Source of the DNA: JBFKPQ01 sp041628225
GTDB taxonomy: Bacteria > Actinomycetota > Acidimicrobiia > Spongiisociales > JAENVV01
Assembly: GCA_041628225.1 (NCBI GenBank)
Contig: JBFKPQ010000001.1
Span: 1-64,000, forward strand
Length of the DNA stretch: 64,000 bases
Reading direction: 5' to 3'
Shown: positions 31,902 through 39,654 of the stretch, piece after piece
How positions within the stretch are numbered: the stretch's first letter is position 1
Layout: every line of letters begins with the position of its first letter
Position numbers and translations under genes: made by a program
The notes under the pieces: model-generated
Databases searched by the model: none
What the model was told of the DNA's origin: nothing
The model's input: the letters and a program-made list of their open reading frames with translations, nothing else

Positions 31902-34900
31902 GTGGACTACCGGATTCTGGGTCCTCTCGAAGTCGCGGGCGACAGCGGGGTGCTTTCCCTGGGTGGCGAACGTCAACGCGCCCTGCTCGGCCTCTTGCTG
32001 ATCCACGCCAACGAGGTCGTGTCGGTCGACCGGATCATCGACTCACTGTGGCCACAAGCTCCGCCGGAAACGGCCGGGAACGTCATCCAGGTGTACGTGT
32101 CGAGACTGCGGAAGCTCCTCGATCCCGACCGGCCCACCGGCGTGGAATCGACCGTGCTCCTGACGAGGCGCCCCGGATACTTGCTCCGCGTCGCCGAACG
32201 CGACCTGGACGCCGCTCGGTTCGAACGCGCGGCAGATGAGGGTCGGCGGGCGCTCGAGGACGGCGCCCCGGGCGTCGCGGCGGCTTCGTTGCGTCGCGGC
32301 CTGGCGCTCTGGCGAGGCGACGCGCTCGCCGACCTGGCCTACGAGGAATTTGCCGCCAGCGCCGCGACACGGCTGAACGAGGCGCGGATCGTGGCCACCG
32401 AACATCTCATCGAGGCTCGTCTGGCTCTGGGAGAACACGACGACGCGGTCGCCGATCTCGAGCGGTTGGTGACCTTGCACCCGTTGCGGGAGCGCTTGTG
32501 GATCCATCTGGTGACGGCGCTCTACCGATCCGGGCGCCAGGCCGACGCCTTGCGCGCCTACCGGCGCGCCGCCGATACGCTCGTCGAGCAGCTCGGGCTG
32601 GATCCCTCACCGAAGCTGCGGGAGTTGGAGGACCGGATTCTCGTGCAGGATCCGACGCTCGACTACGTGCCGGCAACCCGTTCGACCGCCGCGCAGCCGC
32701 TCATCGGACGGGCCGATCACGTAGCGGCGCTCAGGGATGCCGCCGACATGGTCGCGCGGGGCAGGCGTGTGGCCATCGCACTCGTCGGAGCGGAAGGAAC
32801 CGGTGTGAGCCGGCTGCTCGAAGAAGCGGCTCGACTGGCGGGGCAGGCGGGACTCGAGACCCGACAAGTCGTGGCACACCCCGCCACGGTGACCACGCCG
32901 GGCGAGGTGTCCGACCAGGTGATCGAGCCGTCGGGACCATGGGCCTTGATTCTCGGCGGGGCGCAGTGGACCGACCCGACGTCGATGGGAGCGATCCGTC
33001 GCTGGCTCACGGACGGAGACCTTCCTCTGCTGCTCGTCGTAGGTCACGAACCGATCTCCGGTAGGGCCGCGCAGCCCCTCCGGTCACTGCTCACCGCAGC
33101 CGATTCGGTCGGGCTCGTCGTGCCACTCACCGTCGATCGGGTGACGCGCGCCGACCTCGAACGGGTGGCAGAACCGGACTTGGCATCCTGGCTGTACCAG
33201 AGGACCGCCGGCGAGCCATACGCACTCGGCCGCCTCCTCGACCATCTGCGCGACCGAGGCGTCGTGTCGTGGGAATCGGGAATGCTGGAGACCACGGGGA
33301 CCCTGCCGACGGAGATCATGGCGAGCCCGATCGAGAAGGTAGCGAACCTCGGCAAGGCGGCCCGCCATGTGGTCGAGTCGGTGGCGGTCGCCGGACATCC
33401 GGTCCCGTTCGACGTGATCTGCGAGCTCGTCGGCATGGACACGCACGACACCCTCGAGATGATCGATGGGCTCGTCGCCGATGCCCTGCTCGAGGAGAGC
33501 GCGGCCGGCGTGTCGGCCGGACCCGGCATCCAGTCGGGCCGGCTGACCTCGACGTTCGGGGCGACCCGCACGCAGACGGTGGCCCTTTCGCTCGCCGAGG
33601 CGTGGATGGCTTGTGGGCACCGCGATGGCGACCGTGCCGCGGTCGGCCGTCTGGCGGCACTGGCCAACGACGACGTCACGGCCGCACGGCTGTTGGGTGA
33701 CGCCGGGCTCGAAGCTGCCGGCCAGCAGCACCTCGGCGAGGCGCAGCCGCTTCTCGAGGGCGCCATCGATGCCCTCCGACGCCTCGGCGAGGTGGGCGGC
33801 CCGAGGTGGGGAGAACTCCACCTGGCACTCGCGGAGTGCCATCGCCTGGCCGGCTGGCCAACCGATGCCGCGGCTGCCCTGGACGAGGCCATCGACCACA
33901 CGACCGGGGAGGCTCGGATCGACGCGCGCGGGTGGGCGGCGCAGATCGCCTCCGACCAGCAGGACCCGGTTGCGGCCGAGTGGCATGTGGCGGTGGGCGA
34001 GTGGGAGGCCGCTCGTATCGATGCACGGGCCAAGCTCGGTTCGTTGCTGTCGTTGCGCGCCCGAGTGCTGAATCGGTTGGCCTTCGCCGACGAAGCCGAC
34101 CTCGCGTATGCCAAGGCGCAGGCGATGCTCGATCGGTGGGGTGGTGAACGCCAGCGTTACCTGGCCGGCTACAACCGCGCTTGGATGTCGTTCGACCGTG
34201 GCGAGGCGGCCGAGGCCGAGGCCGCCTTCGGCAGGCTCCTGACCAAGATCCCGGATGAAGACGATGCGCGCCGAGCGGATCTGCTGGCGTGGCGTGGTCG
34301 GGCTCTCTACCGGACGGGCCGCGTCGACGAGGCAGCCGATGCGGCGGCCGCAGCTCGACGCGCCGGCCTTCGCCAGGGCGATGTTGGCCCCGTGTTCCTG
34401 TCACACATGGCCGACGCCGAAGGCGCCTTGCTCTACGGTGCCTACGACGATGCGTTGGTGTCGGCCAATGAGATGTTGGGATTGGTCCTGCAACAGCTGC
34501 CCGCGTGGGAGAACGCCGCGCGGCTCCTGGTCGCCCGGGCGCACCTCGGACGGGGCGACATCGACCTCGCACGCCATGAGGCGGCCAATGCCACCGAGCT
34601 GTGCCTGCCCGGCCCGGGTGGGCGCAGGTGGTGGTACATGTGCCGGGTGGGGGAGATGGCCGTCGACGTCGCGGCCGGCGCCGACCTCGCACCGGACCAC
34701 CAACCCATCCTGGAAGCGCTCCTTCGCGCCCGATGGCTGGAGCCGGCGATCGACCTGCTGCTCCTGCGAGCTTCCGCCGGCGATCCCGCAGACGCCGAAC
34801 GAGCCTTGGATCTGGCGGTGGGCGCGGGACTCGCCTCCCACGCGGCGCGCGCCGCTCGACTCTGCGACGGGCCCCGGAGGGTTCCGGCTGTACGTCTGGC

Positions 34901-34985
34901 ACACCGCGCGTTCGGAACCCTGCCGGTCACGTGGCAGCGCGCCTTCTTGGACGTGGCGGGCGACGTGCTTCAGCCGAACCGGTAA
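31902..34985 (+). CDS. BTAD/AfsR-type transcription regulator with degenerate NTPase and TPR-like repeats
   Basis: 1027 aa. An OmpR-type winged helix (about 1-95; LLLIHANEVVSVDRIIDSLWP), the bacterial transcription activation domain (about 97-245), then a STAND-like ATPase region and a long helical TPR-like tail (about 560-1000). The P-loop position (about 296-303) reads G-A-E-G-T-G-V-S-R: the Lys that binds phosphate is replaced by Val, and the Walker B area (WALILGGAQW) lacks its Asp. So nucleotide hydrolysis is probably lost. SARP/AfsR-family proteins regulate secondary metabolism or stress; target unknown. Its stop overlaps the convergent glnR-like gene by 16 bp. Confidence 0.85.
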   Translation: MDYRILGPLEVAGDSGVLSLGGERQRALLGLLLIHANEVVSVDRIIDSLWPQAPPETAGNVIQVYVSRLRKLLDPDRPTGVESTVLLTRRPGYLLRVAERDLDAARFERAADEGRRALEDGAPGVAAASLRRGLALWRGDALADLAYEEFAASAATRLNEARIVATEHLIEARLALGEHDDAVADLERLVTLHPLRERLWIHLVTALYRSGRQADALRAYRRAADTLVEQLGLDPSPKLRELEDRILVQDPTLDYVPATRSTAAQPLIGRADHVAALRDAADMVARGRRVAIALVGAEGTGVSRLLEEAARLAGQAGLETRQVVAHPATVTTPGEVSDQVIEPSGPWALILGGAQWTDPTSMGAIRRWLTDGDLPLLLVVGHEPISGRAAQPLRSLLTAADSVGLVVPLTVDRVTRADLERVAEPDLASWLYQRTAGEPYALGRLLDHLRDRGVVSWESGMLETTGTLPTEIMASPIEKVANLGKAARHVVESVAVAGHPVPFDVICELVGMDTHDTLEMIDGLVADALLEESAAGVSAGPGIQSGRLTSTFGATRTQTVALSLAEAWMACGHRDGDRAAVGRLAALANDDVTAARLLGDAGLEAAGQQHLGEAQPLLEGAIDALRRLGEVGGPRWGELHLALAECHRLAGWPTDAAAALDEAIDHTTGEARIDARGWAAQIASDQQDPVAAEWHVAVGEWEAARIDARAKLGSLLSLRARVLNRLAFADEADLAYAKAQAMLDRWGGERQRYLAGYNRAWMSFDRGEAAEAEAAFGRLLTKIPDEDDARRADLLAWRGRALYRTGRVDEAADAAAAARRAGLRQGDVGPVFLSHMADAEGALLYGAYDDALVSANEMLGLVLQQLPAWENAARLLVARAHLGRGDIDLARHEAANATELCLPGPGGRRWWYMCRVGEMAVDVAAGADLAPDHQPILEALLRARWLEPAIDLLLLRASAGDPADAERALDLAVGAGLASHAARAARLCDGPRRVPAVRLAHRAFGTLPVTWQRAFLDVAGDVLQPNR

Positions 34986-35608
34986 CCGACCGACCGTACG
35001 GTGGTGATCCAGCCCGCCCGCTCCTCGCCGAGCTTGGAGCGTAGGCGCCGGACGTGCACGTCGACGGTGCGGGCTCCACCGAAGTAGTCGTAGCCCCACA
35101 CCTTCGAAAGCAACTGTTCCCTGCTCCAGACCCTGCCCTTGTTCTCGACGAAGAACCGGAGCAACTCGTACTCCATGTAGGTGAGGTCGATCGGTTCGCC
35201 GTCGATCGTCGCCTGGTAGGTGGCGGTGTTGAGCAGGAGGTCATGGTGCACGAACTGATCGTCCGCTTGCGTCGTCCTCAGGAGTCTCCTCACCCGTGTC
35301 CGCAGCTCGGTTGCCTCCGCTGGCAACACGGCGAAGTCGGCGACCGTGGTCTCCTCTTCGAGAAACGCCGTCTGATCGGGTGTGACCACCAGGAAGACCG
35401 GAACGCCGGTGTCCTCGGCGAGTCTGCGGGCGAGGCGCAGTCGGCGCAGGGGCTCATCCCCCAACTCGATGAGGAGAAGCGACCACTCGGCAGCCGCACC
35501 GTCCTTGTCGAGGTCCGCGTCGCCGAGTGGCTGCGGGTCGAGCCCACTGAGCGCGAGCACCTGTCCGAGCTGTTCGGAAGGAGCGCCGGGGTAGATGACG
35601 AACTGCAT
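34970..35608 (-). CDS. glnR: GlnR-like orphan response regulator
   Basis: 212 aa. The C-terminal domain (about 115-212) is a PhoB/OmpR winged helix that matches my memory of Streptomyces GlnR very closely: VWGYDYFGG-R-TVDVHVRRLR-KLG. The N-terminal receiver is atypical: the phosphoacceptor place after beta-3 reads L-L-L-I-E-L (Glu48 instead of Asp) and the Lys after beta-5 is missing (FAVLPAEATEL). GlnR is likewise not phosphorylated in the usual way and controls nitrogen genes such as glnA and glnII. Its ATG lies two bases after the glnA stop, so it is co-transcribed with its likely target. Confidence is higher for the family than for the exact regulon. Confidence 0.75.
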   Translation of the reverse strand: MQFVIYPGAPSEQLGQVLALSGLDPQPLGDADLDKDGAAAEWSLLLIELGDEPLRRLRLARRLAEDTGVPVFLVVTPDQTAFLEEETTVADFAVLPAEATELRTRVRRLLRTTQADDQFVHHDLLLNTATYQATIDGEPIDLTYMEYELLRFFVENKGRVWSREQLLSKVWGYDYFGGARTVDVHVRRLRSKLGEERAGWITTVRSVGYRFG

Positions 35609-35610
35609 GG

Positions 35611-36936
35611 TCACAGGATCGGGAGGTACTGCTCGAGCTCGTACCGTGAGACGTGGTGCTGGTACGTGTCCCATTCCTTGCGCTTGTTGCGCAGGAACCA
35701 GTCGAAGACGTGGTCGCCCAGCGCGGCGGCCATGAGGTCGGAGCGTTCGAGTTCGTCGAGTGCGTGCGAGAGGGTTTCGGGGAGCCGTCGGATCCCTTTG
35801 GCGCGGCGGTCGGACGGACTCATCTCGAACACATTGGCCGACACCGCCCCGGGGAGATCCATGCCTTCGCGGATTCCGTCCATGCCGGCGGCCAGCAGCA
35901 CCGAGAACGCCAGGTAGGGGTTGGTTGCGGCATCGGGCGATCGGTATTCGATCCGCGTGCTCGAGGGCTTCCCCTTCTTGACCGTGGGAACCCTGACGAG
36001 GGCCGACTGGTTGTTCTTCGCCCAGAAGGCGTAGATCGGCGCCTCGAAGCCGGCGACGAGGCGCTTGTAGGAGTTGACCCACTGGTTGGTGATGGCGGTC
36101 AGCGCCGGTGCGTGGTGCAAGAGCCCGGCGATGAAGGCTTCTCCCACCTTCGAGATCCCGTGCTCCGAACCCTCTTCGTAGAAGGCGTTCTGGTCTCCTT
36201 CGAAGAGCGAGAGATGCATGTGGAAGCCCGATCCGTCGTGGGCTTCGAGCGGCTTCGGCATGAACGTCGCGTAGATACCCGCCGCCAGGGCAACCTCCTT
36301 GACCGTCAGGCGGTACGTCATGACGTTGTCGGCCATGGTGAGCGCGTCGTCGTAGCGCAGGTCGATCTCGTGCTGGCTCGGTGCTACTTCGTGATGGCTC
36401 TGCTCGACCGGTATGCCGAGCTTCTCGAGATGCTCGATCGTGACGCGTCGATACTCCTGGGCCGTGTCGAGGGGCGTGAGGTCGAAGTAGCCGCCCCGGT
36501 CAAGCACCTTCGGTTCGGGCCCGGCGTCGGCGAAGTAGAAGAATTCCAGTTCGGGACCGACGTAGAACGAGTACCCGTGTTCGGCTGCCTCTCGGAGGTT
36601 CCTGCGCAGCACGTGGCGCGGATCGCCCTCGAATGGTGTCCCGTCCGGGTGGTGGATGTCGCAGAACATGCGGGCGACGCCTTCGGGCTCGCGCCACGGG
36701 AGGATCTGAAAGGTCGTCGGGTCGGGCCGGGCCACCATGTCCGCTTCTTGCACACGTGCGTAGCCGTCGATCGAAGACCCGTCGAAGGTCATGCCCTCGG
36801 TCAGCGCCGTCTCGAGCTCTGCCGGGCTGATGGCCACGGACTTCAGAAACCCCTGGACATCCGTGAACCACAGTCGGATGAACCGAATGCCCCGCTTGGC
36901 GACGGTTTGGAGTACGTACTCGGCCTGTTTGTCCAT
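35611..36936 (-). CDS. glnA: Glutamine synthetase type I
   Basis: 441 aa. ATP-dependent synthesis of glutamine from glutamate and ammonium, dodecameric. Signatures: FDGSSIDGYA (beta-grasp end), EFFYFADAG, GSGFHMHLSLF (catalytic), NQWVNSYKRLV and KPSSTRIEYRSPD. The adenylylation Tyr of beta-type enzymes (N-L-Y) is replaced: the site reads A-N-V-F-E-M, so covalent control by GlnE is unlikely. Length and this change fit the alpha subgroup. The start follows TACCGT by six bases (leaderless). Followed by the GlnR-like gene; divergent from glnII. Confidence 0.93.
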   Translation of the reverse strand: MDKQAEYVLQTVAKRGIRFIRLWFTDVQGFLKSVAISPAELETALTEGMTFDGSSIDGYARVQEADMVARPDPTTFQILPWREPEGVARMFCDIHHPDGTPFEGDPRHVLRRNLREAAEHGYSFYVGPELEFFYFADAGPEPKVLDRGGYFDLTPLDTAQEYRRVTIEHLEKLGIPVEQSHHEVAPSQHEIDLRYDDALTMADNVMTYRLTVKEVALAAGIYATFMPKPLEAHDGSGFHMHLSLFEGDQNAFYEEGSEHGISKVGEAFIAGLLHHAPALTAITNQWVNSYKRLVAGFEAPIYAFWAKNNQSALVRVPTVKKGKPSSTRIEYRSPDAATNPYLAFSVLLAAGMDGIREGMDLPGAVSANVFEMSPSDRRAKGIRRLPETLSHALDELERSDLMAAALGDHVFDWFLRNKRKEWDTYQHHVSRYELEQYLPIL

Positions 36937-36942
36937 CGTCGA

Positions 36943-36948
36943 ACGGTA
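36943..36948 (-). promoter_or_regulatory. TACCGT -10 element, leaderless glnA
   Basis: Minus-strand TACCGT, six bases, then the glnA ATG at 36936. Transcription would start at the A of the start codon. Confidence 0.5.
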
Positions 36949-37069
36949 GCGCAGGCCGTCGCGGCCCGGCCAACTCGCCGTAGCCCGGATGGGGATCCGG
37001 CGCGCGCTCGGACGTGCGTGGTTTCGTCGCTCGGGGCCTGGCGTTTTGGACCTTTGGGCCCAGGGTCGC

Positions 37070-37107
37070 GTAACACGATGTTCACATTCGAGTAACGGCA
37101 GAGAAAT
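37070..37107 (+). promoter_or_regulatory. GlnR-box-like operator, four half-sites
   Basis: GTAAC (37070), TTCAC (37081), GTAAC (37092) and GAAAT (37103) stand exactly 11 bp apart, each separated by six bases. The published Streptomyces GlnR consensus is gTnAC-n6-GaAAC-n6-GtnAC-n6-GAAAc, which this fits at both a-sites fully and at the b-sites partly (b1 weaker, b2 four of five). It lies 53-90 bases before the glnII ATG and 134-171 before the glnA start. A GlnR-like gene is encoded in the adjacent glnA operon. Function is inferred. Confidence 0.65.
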
Positions 37108-37159
37108 GGCCCACTGTGACGCTCTCGGTCGTCCCATCCGGCGGAAGGCAGGTGCCCCC

Positions 37160-38161
37160 ATGAGCTATCGAGCGGAATACATCTGGATCGACGGATCCAT
37201 TCCCACCCAGAAGCTGCGCTCCAAGACCAAGATCGTCCCCGACGGCGACGAGCCACCCATCTGGGGCTTCGATGGTTCGTCGACCAACCAGGCGCCCGGC
37301 GATAGCTCCGACTGCGTACTGCGCCCGGTCTTCGTGTGCGACGACCCCATCCGCGGTGGCGGAGACAAGCTCGTGATGTGCGAGGTGCTCACCGTCGACC
37401 TGGAGCCGCATCCCACGAACACCCGGGCTGCGTGCGTGGAGGCGGCCGAGAAGTATGCCTCCTTCGAGGCGTGGTTCGGGATCGAGCAGGAATACACGTT
37501 CTTCAAGGACGGTCGAGTCCACGGTTGGCCGACGCAGGGTTTCCCGGCTCCGCAGGGTGGCTACTACTGCGGCGTCGGATCGGACGAGATCTGGGGCCGG
37601 GAGGTCGTCGAGGCCCACACGAAGCACTGCATGGAAGCCGGTCTCGAGATCTCCGGCACCAATGCCGAGGTCATGATCGGCCAGTGGGAGTTCCAGATCG
37701 GCCCGCTCGGCCCGGTCGAGGCGGCCGACCAGCTGTGGGTGGCGCGCTGGTTGCTGTACCGCACCGGCGAGGACTACGACATCGCCGCCACGCTCGATCC
37801 GAAACCGGTCAAGGGAGACTGGAACGGTGCGGGAGCTCACACCAACTTCTCCACGAAGCAGATGCGAGAGTCGTATGACCCGATCATCGCGGCGTGCGAG
37901 GCGCTGGGAGAGAAGGCGGATCTCCACATCGAAAACTACGGCGCAGACATCGAGCACCGGCTGACGGGACTGCACGAGACGGCCCCGTGGACGGAGTACA
38001 GCTACGGCGTCTCGAACCGTGGTGCCTCGGTGCGGATTCCCTGGCAGGTCGCACGCGACGGCAAGGGTTACATCGAGGATCGCCGCCCCAACGCCAACTG
38101 CGACCCGTACACGGTCACGCGGCTCATCACGGAAACGGTGTGCGGCGCGGCCAGCGCCTGA
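37160..38161 (+). CDS. glnII: Glutamine synthetase type II (eukaryote-like)
   Basis: 333 aa. The short GSII enzyme known from Streptomyces, Frankia and rhizobia besides eukaryotes. Signatures: E-Y-I-W-I-D-G near the start, IWGFDGSSTNQA, FGIEQEYTFF, NAEVMIGQWEFQIGP, GAGAHTNFSTKQMR and SNRGASVRIPW. The ATG at 37160 is preceded by a GGCAGGTG-like ribosome site. It stands divergent to glnA, behind the four-half-site box, and ends at a strong hairpin. Two GS types side by side suggest different roles under ammonium limitation. Confidence 0.95.
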   Translation: MSYRAEYIWIDGSIPTQKLRSKTKIVPDGDEPPIWGFDGSSTNQAPGDSSDCVLRPVFVCDDPIRGGGDKLVMCEVLTVDLEPHPTNTRAACVEAAEKYASFEAWFGIEQEYTFFKDGRVHGWPTQGFPAPQGGYYCGVGSDEIWGREVVEAHTKHCMEAGLEISGTNAEVMIGQWEFQIGPLGPVEAADQLWVARWLLYRTGEDYDIAATLDPKPVKGDWNGAGAHTNFSTKQMRESYDPIIAACEALGEKADLHIENYGADIEHRLTGLHETAPWTEYSYGVSNRGASVRIPWQVARDGKGYIEDRRPNANCDPYTVTRLITETVCGAASA

Positions 38162-38179
38162 CATCATCCTCGTTTCGGC

Positions 38180-38210
38180 CCGACCCCTCCGGAGACTCCG
38201 GAGGGGTCGG
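38180..38210. terminator. Bidirectional hairpin between glnII and the B12 regulator gene
   Basis: A perfect 14-bp stem (CCGACCCCTCCGGA / TCCGGAGGGGTCGG) with a GAC loop between two convergent stop codons. No T run follows. Placement and strength suit a shared terminator. Confidence 0.75.
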
Positions 38211-38215
38211 TCGCG

Positions 38216-39010
38216 TCAGGCCTCGATGAGGGCAACCGCTTCGTCGAGTGATCGGGCGTGCGCGTCGGCTCCCAGATCCCGAGCCGTCGCTTCGTCGGTG
38301 ATGGCGGCGCCGCCGGCGATGATCAGTCCGGCACCAGCCTGGCGGGCGGCATCGATCGCCTCTCGGATCGCCGTCTCGTTCCTTGGTCGTCCGGCCGACA
38401 TCACCACGGCGGCAACGGGATGGTGGTCCGAGACGGTTCTCGCGAGCGACTCGGCCGGCACGGCGCCACCGAGCGCCACGACGGCGTAGCCGGCACCGCG
38501 CAGCAGGTCGGCGAGTGTCATCACCGACAGCGAGTGGTGGTCGTTGGGTGCACCCGTGACGATCACGGTGGTTCGCGTGCGGCCGCGCCGGTTGAAGTGT
38601 GGCGAGAGGCGTCCGGCCATCCGGGTGGCGATGAGCGAGGCGCGATGCTCGTCGGCCACGTCGAGTTCGCCGGCCTCCCAACGAGCGCCGATCCGGTTCA
38701 TGGCCGGACCGATCATCGCCTGATACACGAACGCGGCGTCGTGCCCCGACGCCAGCGCGGATTCGACCGTCGCCCAGGCTGCAGATTCGTCGCCCGAAAC
38801 GAGGAGGCGTTCGAGGCGCTCGTCCCACGCAATGTCCCCGGTAGCCGGCTCCGGGAGTGCACGGAGGGCGTCGAGGTCGGCTTCTTCGATGACCCACGTC
38901 CCTCCCTCCTTGCGTGCCTCGAGTTTGCCGAGGCGCACGTACCGATACGCGGTCATGTAGTGCACACCGAGGCGGTCGGCGGCTTCCTGGAGGGTCATCG
39001 TCGAAGACAT
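38216..39010 (-). CDS. LitR/CarH-like cobalamin-binding MerR-type regulator
   Basis: 264 aa. N-terminal MerR/excisionase winged helix (about 5-50; LQEAADRLGVHYMTAYRYVRLGKLEA), a helical bundle (about 60-140) and a B12-binding Rossmann domain (about 146-264). CarH marks are present: W-x9-E-H (Trp111, Glu121, His122), the residues that cover adenosylcobalamin in Thermus CarH, with the same spacing, and D-x-H-x-x-S (Asp157, His159), the lower-ligand motif with Gly changed to Ser. Such proteins bind DNA in the dark and release it on light. It lies divergent to an ECF sigma gene, as litR does to litS in Streptomyces. A start at 38998 is possible. Confidence 0.82.
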   Translation of the reverse strand: MSSTMTLQEAADRLGVHYMTAYRYVRLGKLEARKEGGTWVIEEADLDALRALPEPATGDIAWDERLERLLVSGDESAAWATVESALASGHDAAFVYQAMIGPAMNRIGARWEAGELDVADEHRASLIATRMAGRLSPHFNRRGRTRTTVIVTGAPNDHHSLSVMTLADLLRGAGYAVVALGGAVPAESLARTVSDHHPVAAVVMSAGRPRNETAIREAIDAARQAGAGLIIAGGAAITDEATARDLGADAHARSLDEAVALIEA

Positions 39011-39031
39011 GGCGCTTGACAACCTACCAGA

Positions 39032-39061
39032 TTTACTGCTAAACATGTTTTAGCACTAAAA
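39032..39061. promoter_or_regulatory. AT-rich palindromic operator-like region between regulator and sigma gene
   Basis: In an otherwise GC-rich window this 30-bp stretch holds overlapping inverted repeats: TTTA-ctgc-TAAA (39032-39043), the palindrome AAACATGTTT (39041-39050), and TTTTAG-CA-CTAAAA (39048-39061). The CTAAA half-site thus recurs three times in alternating directions. It covers the only possible promoter space between the two genes (63 bp), as expected for an autoregulated operator. The binding protein is inferred to be the adjacent CarH-like regulator. Confidence 0.55.
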
Positions 39062-39073
39062 CTTGGAGGGTCC

Positions 39074-39640
39074 ATGAACTGCACTCACCTCGATGATCGG
39101 GAACTGGCGGACGCGCTCGTGGCCGGCTCGCGGCCGGCCCTCGCCGAAGTGCACCGTCGGCACGCCGGCCAAGTCGTCGGTATGGCCCGGCGGATCCTCA
39201 AGAGCCACGAGCTGGCCGAGGAGGTCGCCCAGGAAGTGTTCCTCAGGCTGTGGGACCGGCCCGAGGCCTACGACCCCGGCCGCGGTTCGATGCGATCATT
39301 TCTCCTGGCGCACGTCCACGGCCGGAGCCTCGATCTGATCCGCGCCGAATCGGCGCGGCGTGCGAGAGAAGAGCGCGAGGCTCGCATGGTGGTCGAACCG
39401 ACGCCCTCGGTCGACGATGAGGTCTGGGTCCGGGTGCAGTCTGCTGGACTCCGCGCCGTCCTCGCCGCCATCCCGACGCGCGAGCGTGAAGCGATCGAGC
39501 TGGCCTATCTCGAAGGGCTCACCTACCGGCAGGTCGCCGAGCAGCTCTCCTTGCCGGAGGGCACCGTCAAGAGCCGGATCCGGGCGGGCCTGCAGCGACT
39601 GAAGACCGACCTCGCCGGCGTCGGGCTCGCCGTCGGCTGA
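39074..39640 (+). CDS. ECF-type RNA polymerase sigma factor
   Basis: 188 aa, with Shine-Dalgarno GGAGGG three to four bases before ATG. Region 2 (about 25-95) has HAGQVVGMARRILKSHELAEEVAQEVFLRLW and region 4 (about 130-182) has REREAIELAYLEGLTYRQVAEQLSLPEGTVKSRIRAGL. No anti-sigma gene follows; control seems to rest on the divergent B12/light-type regulator. In Streptomyces, LitS is the sigma factor for light-induced carotenoid genes, but no carotenoid gene is in this window. Confidence 0.9.
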   Translation: MNCTHLDDRELADALVAGSRPALAEVHRRHAGQVVGMARRILKSHELAEEVAQEVFLRLWDRPEAYDPGRGSMRSFLLAHVHGRSLDLIRAESARRAREEREARMVVEPTPSVDDEVWVRVQSAGLRAVLAAIPTREREAIELAYLEGLTYRQVAEQLSLPEGTVKSRIRAGLQRLKTDLAGVGLAVG

Positions 39641-39642
39641 CC

Positions 39643-39648
39643 TACTCT
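39643..39648 (+). promoter_or_regulatory. TACTCT -10 element, leaderless acyltransferase gene
   Basis: TACTCT, six bases, ATG at 39655; starts right behind the sigma gene stop. No ribosome binding site is present. Confidence 0.45.
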
Positions 39649-39654
39649 GGTCGC

